Positions 8,234 to 18,360 of a DNA stretch of 64,000 bases are shown one piece after another. Each line of letters starts with the position of its first letter. Positions within the stretch are counted from its first letter, which is position 1. The notes beneath the pieces are model-generated. The model searched no databases and was not told the DNA's origin. It worked only from the letters and a program-made list of their open reading frames with translations. This DNA is from Eubacteriales bacterium (GTDB lineage: Bacteria; Bacillota; Clostridia; Tissierellales; GPF-1), in the NCBI GenBank assembly GCA_030625815.1, contig DAOUQF010000010.1, positions 1 through 64,000 of the forward strand, given 5' to 3'. A program made the position numbers and the translations under genes.

Positions 8234-8629
8234 ATGTTAAAGGGTGGAATTTTGAATCCGCAGATTGCGAAAGTTTTAGCGGATACGGGTCATATGGATA
8301 CAATTGTTGTCAGCGATGCTGGATTGCCCATGCCATTACAGGTAGAACGCATAGATTTAGCATGGAAACCCAATGAACCACGTTATTTGCCAGTTTTGGA
8401 TGAGATCATGAGCGGGATCGTTGTGGAAAAGGTGATATTGGCCGAAGAGCTGAAAACGGTGAGTCCTGAAATGCATAAAGAAATCTTGAAACGATTGGAA
8501 GGCATTGAAGTAGAGTATGTGGAACACGTTGAATTGAAAGAAATGACAAAATCAGCCAGAGCGATTATTCGGACAGGTGAATTCACACCATATCCAAGCA
8601 TTATTTTGGTTGCTGGATGTGCGTATTAG
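8234..8629 (+). CDS. rbsD: D-ribose pyranase
   Basis: The 131-residue protein matches RbsD: start LKGGILNPQIAKVLADTGHMD with the conserved histidine, middle LPVLDEI, and the C-terminal TGEFTPYPSIILVAGCAY. RbsD interconverts beta-pyranose and beta-furanose forms of ribose so that the kinase receives the furanose. It sits between rbsK and rbsA with a GAGGAGG site. Its presence favours ribose or a close relative as the transported sugar. Confidence 0.92.
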   Translation: MLKGGILNPQIAKVLADTGHMDTIVVSDAGLPMPLQVERIDLAWKPNEPRYLPVLDEIMSGIVVEKVILAEELKTVSPEMHKEILKRLEGIEVEYVEHVELKEMTKSARAIIRTGEFTPYPSIILVAGCAY

Positions 8630-8651
8630 GATTTCCTGAAAGGGGAAAAAG

Positions 8652-10172
8652 ATGGAGAGCAATCAGATATTAAGACTGGAGGAAATCACAAAAGAATTTC
8701 CAGGGGTAAAAGCCTTGGATCAAGTTCATTTGGACATTCTACGCGGTGAAGTGCATGCCTTGTGTGGAGAAAACGGAGCAGGTAAATCAACGCTGATGAA
8801 GATTATTTCAGGTGCGCAATCTTTTACCTCGGGAAGAATGTTTTTTGAAGGAGAATCCGTTCAGTTTAAAACGACAAGAGAAGCGCAAGATATTGGAATC
8901 TCGATGATTTATCAAGAATTCAATCTGATTCCAGAATTAAGCGTGGCAGAAAATTTATTTATTGGCCGCGTGCCGGTGAATCAATACGGGAAGGTAAATT
9001 GGAAAAAGCTAGATTCCGATGCACAAGTATTATTGAAGCGAGTCGGCCTTGAAATTTCAACCAAACAATTGATTTCGGAATTGACAATTGGTGAAGCGCA
9101 AATGGTCGAGATCGCAAAATGTCTTTCCTCAGATGCGAAATTGATCATCATGGATGAGCCAACTGCATCCTTGACGGACAAAGAAATCGAGTTTCTATTT
9201 CAAATTGTTGATAATTTAAAAAACCAAGGGATTTCAATTATTTATATCTCTCATCGCTTGGATGAAATTTTCGAGATTACGGATCGAATTACCGTATTTC
9301 GGGATGGGAAGTATATCGCGACAAAGATGACATCGGAAACGACTCATGATGAGCTGGTAAGTATGATGGTGGGAAAAGACATTCATGATCTTTATCCGGA
9401 ACGGAAAGTGGCAGTGGAAAAAGAAGCGACTGCTGTCCTTCGGGTCGAACAGGCAAATGACCATCAGAAAATTCATGATGTGTCATTTGAAGTGAAGTCG
9501 GGAGAGATTGTAGGCATTGCGGGTCTTTTGGGATCGGGAAATATCCGAATTGGGAAATTGATTTCAGGATACTATGGCGGTTTTGACGGCCAAGTTGAGA
9601 TCAATGGAAAAGCGGTTCAGATACATACACCGAGTGATGCCCTCGAGGCAGGGATTTCTTGCGTATCAGATGATCGAAAGATCGAAGGATTGGTGCTTAT
9701 TCGCTCGGTAAAAGAAAATATTAGTTTGGCATCTTTGCATCGATTATTGAAGAAGCGTATCTTCTCATCGATCGATAAGGCCAAGGAAAATCAGGTGGTT
9801 GATCATCAAATTGAAAGATTGAATATCAAAGTGTCCAGTTCGGATCAAATTGCCGGAAATCTAAGTGGCGGTAATCAGCAAAAGGTTGTCTTTGGGAAGA
9901 TGTTGGAAACAGCGCCTCAATTATTGATCTTGAATGAGCCGACACGAGGCATTGATATTGGTGCAAAAGCAGAAATCTATCAGATTATGCGAGAGTTGTC
10001 CGAGCAGGGAATCGGCATTATCCTTGCTTCATCGGAGTTGCCTGAATTAATCGGTATGAGTGATCGTGCACTGGTTATGAGGGAAGGAAAAATCGTGAAG
10101 GAACTTATGCACGAAGACCTGACACAAGAGAAGGTCTTGCTCTATGCAGCAGGGGGGATGAAAGATGAATAG
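8652..10172 (+). CDS. rbsA: Ribose ABC transporter, ATP-binding protein
   Basis: This 506-residue duplicated ABC ATPase has Walker A GENGAGKST (residues about 39-47) and Walker B LIIMDEPTASLTD in the first half. The second half has the signature NLSGGNQQKV and LLILNEPTRGIDIGAKAEIY, with a degenerate Walker A (GLLGSGNIR), as is usual in RbsA/MglA proteins. It powers the RbsB/RbsC importer. Its last eight bases overlap the rbsC start. Confidence 0.92.
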   Translation: MESNQILRLEEITKEFPGVKALDQVHLDILRGEVHALCGENGAGKSTLMKIISGAQSFTSGRMFFEGESVQFKTTREAQDIGISMIYQEFNLIPELSVAENLFIGRVPVNQYGKVNWKKLDSDAQVLLKRVGLEISTKQLISELTIGEAQMVEIAKCLSSDAKLIIMDEPTASLTDKEIEFLFQIVDNLKNQGISIIYISHRLDEIFEITDRITVFRDGKYIATKMTSETTHDELVSMMVGKDIHDLYPERKVAVEKEATAVLRVEQANDHQKIHDVSFEVKSGEIVGIAGLLGSGNIRIGKLISGYYGGFDGQVEINGKAVQIHTPSDALEAGISCVSDDRKIEGLVLIRSVKENISLASLHRLLKKRIFSSIDKAKENQVVDHQIERLNIKVSSSDQIAGNLSGGNQQKVVFGKMLETAPQLLILNEPTRGIDIGAKAEIYQIMRELSEQGIGIILASSELPELIGMSDRALVMREGKIVKELMHEDLTQEKVLLYAAGGMKDE

Positions 10173-11112
10173 TAAGGTAAGTCAATTATTAGCGAAATAT
10201 CGAACAGCATTGGTACTCGTAATGATTTTAGTCATTGCATCCTTTTTGTCTGATTCGTTTCTATCGATGGGGAACTTTATAAATGTGATTCGGCAGGTAT
10301 CGATTAACGCAGTTATTGCTGCCGGAATGACCTTTGTTATTCTGACAGGCGGAATTGACTTGTCAGTCGGTTCGGTAGTTGCTGTGGCAGGCGCTTTTTC
10401 TGCCGCAACTTTGACAGCTACTCAATCAACATTTTTAGCCGTCAATGTTGGGATGGTAACTGGAGCAATCTTTGGATTGGTGAATGGGTATGTCATTGTC
10501 AAAGAAAAAGTACCGCCCTTTATTGTTACATTGGCAACAATGGCGCTTGGCCGAGGCATCGTTCTGGTTTACACCAATGGATCGCCGATCGCGGTCAAGG
10601 TTGCAGCCTTTAAATTTATAGGCAAGGGGTATGTGTTTGGAATTCCATTCCCTGTCATCATTCTTTTAGCCGTATATTTGATCGCTTTTTATGTTTTGCA
10701 AAATACGAAATTTGGCCGAAACATCTACTGCCTGGGCGGAAATCGCGAGGCGACAAGACTTTCCGGCGTGAATGTTGGACGAGTTGAATTAATGGTCTAT
10801 GTGATCAGTGGATTGCTGGCCGGTATTACAGGAGTCGTATTGGCTGCACGGTTGGGTTCGGCACAGCCGACGGCAGGAACGGGTTATGAATTGGATGCGA
10901 TTGCTGCTGTTATTCTCGGCGGTACAAGCATGACCGGTGGACAAGGTTTTATTTTCTCAACGGTAATTGGTGCATTGATTCTGGGCGTACTCAGCAATCT
11001 GCTTGTATTGATGGATGTCAATCCATTTGCAACCAATATCGTAAAAGGCATTGTGATCTTATTGGCGGTTGTCGTGGATAATCGCTTTAAGAAATTATCA
11101 AAAACGAAATAG
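10165..11112 (+). CDS. rbsC: Ribose ABC transporter, permease
   Basis: The 315-residue integral membrane protein has about eight to ten hydrophobic segments and family motifs GGIDLSVGSVVA, KVPPFIVTLATMALGRG, GRNIYCLGGNREATRLSG and GGTSMTGGQG. It forms the channel of the sugar importer with RbsA. The start at 10165 overlaps the rbsA end, indicating translational coupling. Confidence 0.92.
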   Translation: MNSKVSQLLAKYRTALVLVMILVIASFLSDSFLSMGNFINVIRQVSINAVIAAGMTFVILTGGIDLSVGSVVAVAGAFSAATLTATQSTFLAVNVGMVTGAIFGLVNGYVIVKEKVPPFIVTLATMALGRGIVLVYTNGSPIAVKVAAFKFIGKGYVFGIPFPVIILLAVYLIAFYVLQNTKFGRNIYCLGGNREATRLSGVNVGRVELMVYVISGLLAGITGVVLAARLGSAQPTAGTGYELDAIAAVILGGTSMTGGQGFIFSTVIGALILGVLSNLLVLMDVNPFATNIVKGIVILLAVVVDNRFKKLSKTK

Positions 11113-11122
11113 GGGGAGAAAA

Positions 11123-12076
11123 ATGAAAAAAGCAGTAGCGTTATTACTCGTAATTTTTATGATGGTTGGTTTTGCAGGATGCTCCAACGGAGGAGCTTCA
11201 GAAGCACCGGCTCAAGAAGCAGATGATGTGATTCGTATTGGCTTGTCAATGAATACCCTAAACAATCCTTTCTTTGTAGATGTTGTGGAAGGAGCCAAAA
11301 AAGCAGCTGAGGAAAGAGGCATTGAGCTTATTGTAACGGATGCACAGAATCAACCCAGCAAGCAGCTGGAAGATGTTGAAAATATGCTGCAAAAGAAATT
11401 GGATTTGGTAATTCTGGATCCTTCCGACAGCGATGCGATTATTGCGGTTGTTGAATCGGCGAATGAGATGAATGTACCCGTATTGACGATTGACAGAAAA
11501 TCCAATGGCGGTGAAGTGATTGCGCATATCGGATTCGATGCGATCCTTTCTGGTAATATCGCAGGTCAATATCTGGTGGATCAATTGGATGGAAAAGGCA
11601 AGATTGTTGAAATCATGGGAATCATGGGAACAAATGTTGCCCAAGATCGAAGCAAGGGTTTCAATGAAATTATGGCGGCAACGCCTGGTTTCGAGATTGT
11701 AGCGCAACAAGCGGCTGATTTTGATCGCGCAAAAGCAATGGAAGTTATGGAAAACATCCTTCAGGCGAATCCGGAAATAGACGGCGTATACGCGGCAAAT
11801 GATGAAATGGCATTGGGCGCTTTGGAAGCAATCGAAGCGGCGGGCCGTCTTGATGAAATCACGTTGATTGGTTGTGATGCGATTGACCCTGCGTTGGAAA
11901 AAATCCGTGAAGGAAAACAAGAAGCGACAATTGCAGAACCGCCATTCTTCTTAGGTAAGAATGCCGTATTCACAGCCTTGGATGTTTTGGCTGGCAATGA
12001 GGTTGAAGCGGACGTTATTCTTGATTCTAATCTAGTGACATCAGAAAATGTTGACACAATCGTAACGAAGGAGTAG
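11123..12076 (+). CDS. rbsB: Ribose ABC transporter, substrate-binding lipoprotein
   Basis: The 317-residue protein has a signal peptide ending in a lipobox (VGFAGCSN, predicted lipidated Cys22) and a periplasmic-binding fold: IGLSMNTLNNPFFVDVVEGA, then VLTIDRKSNGG and GVYAANDEMALGALEA. It captures the sugar outside the cell for RbsC/RbsA. ATG 11123 follows AGGGGGAG. The ligand is probably a pentose; ribose versus deoxyribose cannot be decided from sequence. Confidence 0.9.
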   Translation: MKKAVALLLVIFMMVGFAGCSNGGASEAPAQEADDVIRIGLSMNTLNNPFFVDVVEGAKKAAEERGIELIVTDAQNQPSKQLEDVENMLQKKLDLVILDPSDSDAIIAVVESANEMNVPVLTIDRKSNGGEVIAHIGFDAILSGNIAGQYLVDQLDGKGKIVEIMGIMGTNVAQDRSKGFNEIMAATPGFEIVAQQAADFDRAKAMEVMENILQANPEIDGVYAANDEMALGALEAIEAAGRLDEITLIGCDAIDPALEKIREGKQEATIAEPPFFLGKNAVFTALDVLAGNEVEADVILDSNLVTSENVDTIVTKE

Positions 12077-12085
12077 TGAGTAAAA

Positions 12086-12724
12086 ATGAATAAGTATATT
12101 GACCATACGGTCTTAAAAGCAACAGCGTCACAGGCAGCGGTGAAACAGCTTTGTGAGGAAGCGAGAGAACATCATTTTGCATCAGTCTGTGTGAATCCGG
12201 TTCATGTGCCGATGGCTACTGAATTATTGGCTGGAAGCGATGTGGATGTGTGTACGGTAATCGGGTTTCCGTTAGGTGCGAACCGACCGGCAATGAAGGT
12301 TGCTGAAGCGGAGCTTGCCATTCAAGAGGGCGCGACAGAGATCGATATGGTTATCAATATCGGCGCTGCATTGGAGCATCGATACGAAGATGTGCAGGCG
12401 GAAATCGCAGCTGTTGTTGAGACGGCGAAAGATAAAGCGCTTGTGAAGGTGATTCTGGAAACCTGTTATTTGGGGAAAGAAGAGATCGCTGCCGTATCGG
12501 CGTGCTGCGTGAATGCAGGTGCGGATTTTGTGAAGACATCGACTGGCTTTGGCACAGGCGGAGCGACAGCAGAAGATGTGCGTTTGATGAAAGAGACAGT
12601 GGGTGATGCTGCGCAAGTTAAAGCCTCAGGCGGGATACGAACAAAGGAAGACGCTGAGAAGATGATTGAAGCGGGAGCGACAAGAATCGGAGCAAGCTGC
12701 GGAGTAAAACTGGTAACAGAATAA
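12086..12724 (+). CDS. deoC: Deoxyribose-phosphate aldolase
   Basis: This 212-residue class I aldolase splits 2-deoxyribose-5-phosphate into acetaldehyde and glyceraldehyde-3-phosphate. The Schiff-base lysine is Lys150 in DFVKTSTGF and the second lysine is Lys179 in VKASGGIR; the ASVCVNP and [11 protein letters not shown] motifs are intact. It follows rbsB by 9 bp, so it belongs to the transport operon. DeoC is more often found with nucleoside genes, and its presence here suggests the operon handles deoxyribose as well as or instead of ribose. Confidence 0.93.
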   Translation: MNKYIDHTVLKATASQAAVKQLCEEAREHHFASVCVNPVHVPMATELLAGSDVDVCTVIGFPLGANRPAMKVAEAELAIQEGATEIDMVINIGAALEHRYEDVQAEIAAVVETAKDKALVKVILETCYLGKEEIAAVSACCVNAGADFVKTSTGFGTGGATAEDVRLMKETVGDAAQVKASGGIRTKEDAEKMIEAGATRIGASCGVKLVTE

Positions 12725-12727
12725 AGA

Positions 12728-12769
12728 AAAGAGTCGATATCTCATAACGAGATATCGACTCTTTATTTT
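12728..12769. terminator. Strong bidirectional terminator
   Basis: A perfect 16-bp stem (12728-12743 with 12749-12764), a five-base loop and T-rich or A-rich flanks on both sides separate the ribose operon from the convergent SEC-C gene. Confidence 0.92.
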
Positions 12770-13271
12770 ACTTGTTAGCGCCGCAGCACTTTTTGTATTT
12801 CTTTCCTGATCCGCATGGACATGGTTCGTTTCTGCCGATTTTCTTTGTATTGATGACTTGCTTGGATTTGTTGAAATCTTTCCGGATTTGCTTGCGTTTT
12901 TCTTCTTCAAGAATTCCAGCCCATTCCTCCAATCCGTATAGCCAGTCCGCTTTTGCTTCATGCATATTCCAAAATAATTTTTCCCAGTTGATGGTTGCTT
13001 TGATTTCTGTCGCGGCTTCCAAGGAATCCAAATCAATCGCTTCTTCCAGGCTGTCGTTGAGGCCGTCTAGGAATCCGACAAAAGTCAGGGTTTCCAGATC
13101 AAAGGAAGCGGCAAGGGCTTCAATGGTGCCTTCCATTACCTGTTGCTTTTCTCCGATCAGTTTTTGATAGACAGCAGTTTCTTGAGGCAGATAGTCTCCC
13201 CAGAATTTGTCGTAGTCTGCTTGGGTATCCAAGACTTCCAGTTGTTTGCTCCACACTTCATATAATTTCAT
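12768..13271 (-). CDS. SEC-C metal-binding domain protein
   Basis: The 167-residue protein has an uncharacterised helical, acidic N-terminal region (residues 1-125) and a C-terminal SEC-C zinc motif, [18 protein letters not shown], as in the tail of SecA and many small bacterial proteins. The zinc motif can bind protein partners or ribosomes; the role of this one is unknown. The ATG at 13271 follows AAAGGATG. It is monocistronic. Confidence 0.88.
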   Translation of the reverse strand: MKLYEVWSKQLEVLDTQADYDKFWGDYLPQETAVYQKLIGEKQQVMEGTIEALAASFDLETLTFVGFLDGLNDSLEEAIDLDSLEAATEIKATINWEKLFWNMHEAKADWLYGLEEWAGILEEEKRKQIRKDFNKSKQVINTKKIGRNEPCPCGSGKKYKKCCGANK

Positions 13272-13340
13272 CGATTCATCCTTTCGGTTTTTTCCATCCT
13301 TATTATATGGTCAGATTTCATATTTGTCTAGTAGAATCCC

Positions 13341-13369
13341 TTGTGAGAAGTCAGAAAAAAAACTATAAT
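13341..13369 (+). promoter_or_regulatory. Sigma-A promoter of the malic enzyme gene
   Basis: TTGTGA at 13341-13346 and a consensus TATAAT at 13364-13369 are separated by 17 bp. Initiation near 13376 excludes the longer upstream frame as the true start. Confidence 0.75.
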
Positions 13370-13399
13370 GGTAGTGTTACGATGAAAGGCGGGGATAGA

Positions 13400-14584
13400 A
13401 TGGGAAATCGAGAAGAAGCATTAGCGCTTCATAAGCAGTGGCGAGGAAAGATTGAGGTTTGCTCAAAGGTGGAAGTGAAGGACCGTAAAGCGTTGAGTTT
13501 GGCGTATACCCCTGGGGTGGCGGCACCTTGCGAAGAGATCCATCAGAATCCTGAACTGGTATACGAATACACCATAAAGGGAAACTTTGTGGCGGTTGTA
13601 AGTGACGGCTCTGCCGTATTGGGGCTTGGCAACATCGGTCCAGAGGCAGCCCTTCCCGTGATGGAAGGAAAGGCGTTGTTGTTTAAGGAGTTTGCGAATG
13701 TGGATGCGATTCCACTTTGCGTGGCTACCCAGGACGTCGATGAGATCGTTCAGTTGGTGACGTGGCTGGAGCCAACCTTGGGCGGCGTTAACTTGGAAGA
13801 TATATCAGCGCCCCGTTGTGTCGAGATTGAGACGAAACTAAAGGAACGGTTGTCGATTCCTGTATTCCACGATGATCAGCATGGGACGGCGATTGTTGTC
13901 ACCGCGGCATTGATGAATGCGCTTCATGTGGTCGAGAAAAAGATCGACGAGGTTGCGGTTGTTATCAATGGCGATGGATCGGCAGGATCCGCCATCGCGA
14001 AGATGTTGGTGCAAGCCGGCGTGGCAAAGCTAAAGATCTGCGACAGTCGAGGCATCTTGGTTCCGGGACATGAACGCAACCATTGGTTGAAAGAAGAACT
14101 GGCAATGCTCTCCAATCCGGAAGGGGTAGAGGGAAAGTTAGTTGACGCGATGAAGGATGCGGATGTATTTATCGGTGTATCGAAGGGGAATTTGGTTTCG
14201 GCGGAAATGGTGGAGTCCATGAATGCGGGGGCGATTGTATTCGCAATGGCGAATCCAACACCTGAGATTCATCCTGACGAGGCAAAGGCCGGCGGCGCTC
14301 GGGTAATTGGTACTGGACGCAGTGATTTTCCGAATCAGATCAATAATGTGCTCGCATTCCCGGGAATCTTTCGTGGAGCCTTGGACGTTCAAGCTTCCGA
14401 GATCAATGAACCTATGAAACTGGCGGCGGCCATGGCAATTGCTGGACTGGTTGAAGAAGAGGAATTGACCGAGGAATGGATTTTACCGGAAGCCTTTGAT
14501 AAGAGACTGGCAGGCGCGGTCAGCCAGGCTGTGGCGAAAGCGGCCATTGAGACTGGCGTAGCGAAGAGAGGGAATGTAGAATGA
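13400..14584 (+). CDS. NAD(P)-dependent malic enzyme
   Basis: The 394-residue protein decarboxylates malate to pyruvate. It has the short bacterial malic enzyme pattern: [13 protein letters not shown] near the N-terminus, [26 protein letters not shown], the FHDDQHGTA metal/substrate motif, a Rossmann [13 protein letters not shown], and [11 protein letters not shown] 13400 is preferred because it follows a GGCGGGG site downstream of the promoter; ATG 13382 is possible. Its stop overlaps the start of the next gene (ATGA). Confidence 0.92.
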   Translation: MGNREEALALHKQWRGKIEVCSKVEVKDRKALSLAYTPGVAAPCEEIHQNPELVYEYTIKGNFVAVVSDGSAVLGLGNIGPEAALPVMEGKALLFKEFANVDAIPLCVATQDVDEIVQLVTWLEPTLGGVNLEDISAPRCVEIETKLKERLSIPVFHDDQHGTAIVVTAALMNALHVVEKKIDEVAVVINGDGSAGSAIAKMLVQAGVAKLKICDSRGILVPGHERNHWLKEELAMLSNPEGVEGKLVDAMKDADVFIGVSKGNLVSAEMVESMNAGAIVFAMANPTPEIHPDEAKAGGARVIGTGRSDFPNQINNVLAFPGIFRGALDVQASEINEPMKLAAAMAIAGLVEEEELTEEWILPEAFDKRLAGAVSQAVAKAAIETGVAKRGNVE

Positions 14585-15126
14585 CGGGTTATGATTATTT
14601 TATTTTAGAGATGTTATCGTGGGCGTTATTGTTGATGACGGCAGTTTTTGTATTCCGCATCACACGCTTTCAAAAGAAAATGGCGCCGCAATGGCATACC
14701 TTGCGGACGACGGCGGTGAAGAATCCATTGGGAAACCAGGGAGGCCGCAGCAAGGCGTATATGATCTTTACGATTATTCTGTTGATTGTTTATATGGTGC
14801 TTCGCACAATGGGGATCTATCAATATGCCGTATTGGCTTTGATTTTGGCGTACTTCACCTATTCAAGCGTCTTTATGATGATGCGGCAAGGCGCGGTGAT
14901 TCGTATGAATCGCGAAGGGATTTACCTGGTGGATCGCATGGTGGAATGGGAAAAAATCGAGTATTACGAGTGGAAAAAAGACAAGAAACGTCCCAGCGGC
15001 GTGTTGCGGTTGAAACTAAAAGGCAAATTCAACAAGGTTGGATTTTTAATGGATACGCAGAGCCGGAAGAATGTGGCGAAGGCATTTGAAAAACAAGCGA
15101 TTACCGCAAAGGGCGAGAGCCTGTAG
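14581..15126 (+). CDS. Membrane protein with C-terminal PH-like (DUF5673-type) domain
   Basis: This 181-residue protein has one N-terminal transmembrane helix, a basic linker, and two more helices around residues 58-100. A soluble tail follows: IRMNREGIYLVDRMVEWEKIEYYEW and LRLKLKGKFNKVGF, a pattern typical of small bacterial membrane proteins with a PH-like domain. The function is unknown. It overlaps the malic enzyme stop by 4 bp and is followed by a terminator, so the two genes form an operon; a functional link is not evident. Confidence 0.65.
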   Translation: MTGYDYFILEMLSWALLLMTAVFVFRITRFQKKMAPQWHTLRTTAVKNPLGNQGGRSKAYMIFTIILLIVYMVLRTMGIYQYAVLALILAYFTYSSVFMMMRQGAVIRMNREGIYLVDRMVEWEKIEYYEWKKDKKRPSGVLRLKLKGKFNKVGFLMDTQSRKNVAKAFEKQAITAKGESL

Positions 15127-15135
15127 CGGAGGAAG

Positions 15136-15160
15136 CCGGACGTTCTTGTCCGGTTTTTTT
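15136..15160 (+). terminator. Rho-independent terminator
   Basis: CCGGAC/GTCCGG stem with a six-base loop and seven T residues. Confidence 0.85.
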
Positions 15161-15226
15161 GCACCCGGATTTTTGGGTAAGGGGAAAAACTTCGGGTAAA
15201 AGAAGAAAAAGATAAGGAGGGATCTT

Positions 15227-15961
15227 ATGAGTCGAATTGGCGCTTTTTTTGATATCGATGGAACCATCTATCGAAATTCTCTGATGACGGAGCACTTTAA
15301 GAAATTAATTAAATATGAGGTGATTGATCCCATCCATTGGCATGAGCGCGTGAAGGGCTTGTATCAGGAATGGACCACTAGGTACGGCGATTACGAGGAG
15401 TATTTGGAATTGCTGGCGGAAGAATACCGCCAAGCCATTAAGGGATTGAATCGAGATCGATTGGCTTTCGTTGCGGATCAGGCCATTGTCTTGAATGCGG
15501 AAAGGGTTTATAAATTCACACGGGATCGAATCAAGGAGCACCATGAACGGGGAGAGGCAATCTTCTTTATTTCGGGGAGTCCGGATTTTCTGGTAGAACG
15601 CATGGCGGCGCATTATCAGGTGACGGAATGGCGCGGCAGCAAGTATCATCTGGATGAAAAAGGCTGTTTTACAGGCGAGATTACGCGCATGTGGGATGCA
15701 ACCAACAAAGCCAAGACCTTGCATGAGCTGGTCGATAAGTATGAAATCGATTTATCGAGAAGCTTTGCCTACGGCGACACCAATGGAGATCTTTCCATGC
15801 TGACCATGGTGGGTAATCCCTATGCTGTCAATCCGAACGGGAAACTGCTGGAGTCGATTCGGAGGGATCCGGAATTGCTGAAGCGAACCCGGGTTGTTGT
15901 GGAGAGAAAGGATATGATCTATTTGATGGATGCCAATGTATCCACCATGACAAAATTTTAG
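15227..15961 (+). CDS. HAD-IB family phosphatase
   Basis: The 244-residue HAD-superfamily hydrolase resembles phosphoserine phosphatase. Motif I is FFDIDGTIYRNS with nucleophile Asp9 and Asp11; motif II is FISGSP; motif III is near KAKTLHEL; motif IV is AYGDTNGDLSML. A helical cap lies between motifs I and II. The length fits the HAD-IB group; the substrate is unknown. The ATG follows AAGGAGGG. It is a single-gene unit. Confidence 0.88.
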   Translation: MSRIGAFFDIDGTIYRNSLMTEHFKKLIKYEVIDPIHWHERVKGLYQEWTTRYGDYEEYLELLAEEYRQAIKGLNRDRLAFVADQAIVLNAERVYKFTRDRIKEHHERGEAIFFISGSPDFLVERMAAHYQVTEWRGSKYHLDEKGCFTGEITRMWDATNKAKTLHELVDKYEIDLSRSFAYGDTNGDLSMLTMVGNPYAVNPNGKLLESIRRDPELLKRTRVVVERKDMIYLMDANVSTMTKF

Positions 15962-15985
15962 CCATCCGACTGGATGGCTATTTTT
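15959..15985 (+). terminator. Rho-independent terminator
   Basis: TAGCCATCC/GGATGGCTA with a four-base loop and TTTTT; it includes the stop codon of the HAD gene. The opposite-strand gene ends 4 bp beyond. Confidence 0.85.
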
Positions 15986-15988
15986 CTG

Positions 15989-16984
15989 CTATAGGGTTTC
16001 AAATACGCAGCGGGTGAATTCCATGGTTTGATCTTCCTTCCAAGGAAGGCCGGTGTCGTAGGCTACATCGCCGAAGACGGAGAGGAGATCCACTCTTGTT
16101 TTGCTGCCGTCGAGGTACCCGAGGGCAACCTCTAAAAAGGCTTCCGCCTTGTCAACGCATTGTTCATAGCGATCCATGAAGGAATCATTAAAGATCAGCT
16201 CGTTCTTGGCTGGATGAAACCATGGCTGATGATCGAGATTGAAAAAGCCGGGATCCTCTGGCAGCTTGTGCAGATAGAGGGCTTGGGTAAAGGCTCGTTT
16301 TCGTCTCAACAGCACTTCCAATACTGCCAAACCATAGTGCTTGATCCGATAGGGATCGTAGAGAACATCCAGGATTTTCGGCATGGATTCCAAGGCTTCT
16401 TGATAGTCTTCGTAATCCCATTTGATTCCATGGACGGAATCGACGCAGGCATCGAGCATTTTGGGTATGGCGCGGGGAAAATCTTCCCGCAGATCAATCC
16501 ATTGGCTTGCACGAAACCGTCCAGCGTTCATTTTTTTCTTTTCTTGCAAGAGGTAGGTGTCGCAAGCGATCTCGTACATCTTGTGGTAGAAATGATAGAT
16601 CTGCGTCTCAGGCTGATCGTCTTTTGCAACCCCTGAATGCGCATAGATAAAGGGATGCATGGTTTGGTCAAAGGCATAGTGCGTGACAAAACCCAGACTA
16701 TAACTCAAAAGGATGGGAAAGTCTTTCGACTTTCGCTTGATCTTCGCATAATCCAATAGGGCAAGCAGAAAGGCAAAGGGATGCTTGCGATGAAGAACGC
16801 CCCCGTATTGGTGAGCATCTTCGGAATCTTGGCCCGGAAACACCCGGTAATAGAAAAAGAAATCAGGCCCCTGTGCGCCCAAACGATATGCATTTGAATT
16901 TTTTTTAATCGATTTAACCAGCGGATGATCGATTCGATCGATCGCTTCCATTGCTCCCAGTGCGTGGGTGATAACATCAGGCAT
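15989..16984 (-). CDS. Zinc-dependent phospholipase C family protein
   Basis: The 331-residue cytoplasmic protein has the start [13 protein letters not shown], the [14 protein letters not shown] motif, [11 protein letters not shown], and the metal-ligand helix [17 protein letters not shown], all typical of the bacterial zinc-dependent phospholipase C family. It lacks a signal peptide. Substrate and role are not established for such clostridial members. The ATG follows AAAGGAGC. It is divergent from the UMF1 transporter gene. Confidence 0.88.
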   Translation of the reverse strand: MPDVITHALGAMEAIDRIDHPLVKSIKKNSNAYRLGAQGPDFFFYYRVFPGQDSEDAHQYGGVLHRKHPFAFLLALLDYAKIKRKSKDFPILLSYSLGFVTHYAFDQTMHPFIYAHSGVAKDDQPETQIYHFYHKMYEIACDTYLLQEKKKMNAGRFRASQWIDLREDFPRAIPKMLDACVDSVHGIKWDYEDYQEALESMPKILDVLYDPYRIKHYGLAVLEVLLRRKRAFTQALYLHKLPEDPGFFNLDHQPWFHPAKNELIFNDSFMDRYEQCVDKAEAFLEVALGYLDGSKTRVDLLSVFGDVAYDTGLPWKEDQTMEFTRCVFETL

Positions 16985-17112
16985 ACTGCATGCTCCTTTC
17001 TCTGTTTGACCTTATTATACGAGAGTTCCAGAAGTTTTACAAAAAATTCCTAACTGCTCTTTCATTCCAGCTTTTCTGCTATAATGGAGAAAACAGGAAA
17101 AGGGAGGGAAAT

Positions 17113-18360
17113 ATGTCAGATTTGAAGATCACCAGAACCGAACGGAGTTGGATTCTCTATGATTGGGCCAATTCTGCTTACTCCATTGCAATCACCACAG
17201 CACTTTTACCTTTATTTTTTAAATCGATGACGGATTCGGCTGGGATGGCAGCCAGTGATTCAACCGCAATTTGGGGGTATACCAACTCCATTGCGACTCT
17301 ATTGCTTTCCATATCAGCACCGATTCTTGGAAGCATTGCCGATTACAAGGGGTTTAAGAAGCGATTCTGGACCTTCTTTGCAATGTTGGGGGTTGGCTTT
17401 ACCGCCATGCTTGCAACGGTTCCCATGGGGAGCTGGGTCGTGCTATTGAGCTTCTATATTCTCACCGTGATCGGATTTGCCGGGGCGAATATTTTTTACG
17501 ATTCATTTCTTGTGGACACCACAACCCATGAAAAGATGGACAAGGTCTCGACCTATGGATTCGCCTTCGGGTATATTGGAAGCACGATTCCATTTATCAT
17601 CAGTATTCTCATTGTTGCCTTGGGGCAGGGATGGGGATTGTCAGAGCCGACAACCTATCGGATGGGTTTTTTAATCACCGCCCTTTGGTGGGGATTGTTC
17701 AGCATTCCAATGTTTAAAAATGTGCAGCAGAAGCACTATATCGAGCCGGAAAAAGAACCGCTTAAGAAGAGTCTGATCCGTTTGAGCCATACCCTTAAAA
17801 ATATCCGCGGCAATCGAAAAGTCTTTCTGTTTTTATTGGCGTATTTCTTTTATATCGACGGAGTTGACACCATCATTCGTATGGCGGCCGTCTTTGGATC
17901 CGATGTCGGAATTGGTTCAACGGATCTTTTATTGATTCTTTTGGCGACTCAGTTTGTAGCCTTCCCTTGTGCACTCATCTATGGGAAACTCTCAGAGAAG
18001 TATTCCGGAAAGCGCATGATTCAAGTAGCCATTGTGATTTATTTCTTTATATGCCTCTATGCCTTTCAACTGGACAGCATCACGGAATTTTGGATCCTGG
18101 GCATGCTGGTGGCTTCAAGTCAGGGCGGGATTCAAGCCTTGTCGCGCTCCTATTTTGGTAAGATTGTTCCGAAAAAACGATCCAATGAATTTTTTGGCTT
18201 ATACAATATTTTCGGCAAATTCGCTGCAATAATAGGACCGTTTCTCTTTGGGATCACCACACAAATTACCGGGGATTCTCACTATGGAGTTTTGAGTATT
18301 GCACTTCTATTCCTAATCGGCGGAGTACTATTCAGCAAGGCTATTAAGGCAGGCGAATAA
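17113..18360 (+). CDS. UMF1-family MFS transporter
   Basis: The 415-residue protein with about 12 membrane segments starts [16 protein letters not shown], the hallmark of the UMF1/Vacuole effluxer Atg22-like branch of the major facilitator superfamily. It also has [13 protein letters not shown] and [15 protein letters not shown]. Yeast Atg22 exports amino acids from vacuoles; bacterial substrates are unknown. ATG 17113 follows AGGGAGGG, and TATAAT at 17080-17085 is a good -10 box. Its stop is immediately followed by the cutC start. Confidence 0.88.
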   Translation: MSDLKITRTERSWILYDWANSAYSIAITTALLPLFFKSMTDSAGMAASDSTAIWGYTNSIATLLLSISAPILGSIADYKGFKKRFWTFFAMLGVGFTAMLATVPMGSWVVLLSFYILTVIGFAGANIFYDSFLVDTTTHEKMDKVSTYGFAFGYIGSTIPFIISILIVALGQGWGLSEPTTYRMGFLITALWWGLFSIPMFKNVQQKHYIEPEKEPLKKSLIRLSHTLKNIRGNRKVFLFLLAYFFYIDGVDTIIRMAAVFGSDVGIGSTDLLLILLATQFVAFPCALIYGKLSEKYSGKRMIQVAIVIYFFICLYAFQLDSITEFWILGMLVASSQGGIQALSRSYFGKIVPKKRSNEFFGLYNIFGKFAAIIGPFLFGITTQITGDSHYGVLSIALLFLIGGVLFSKAIKAGE

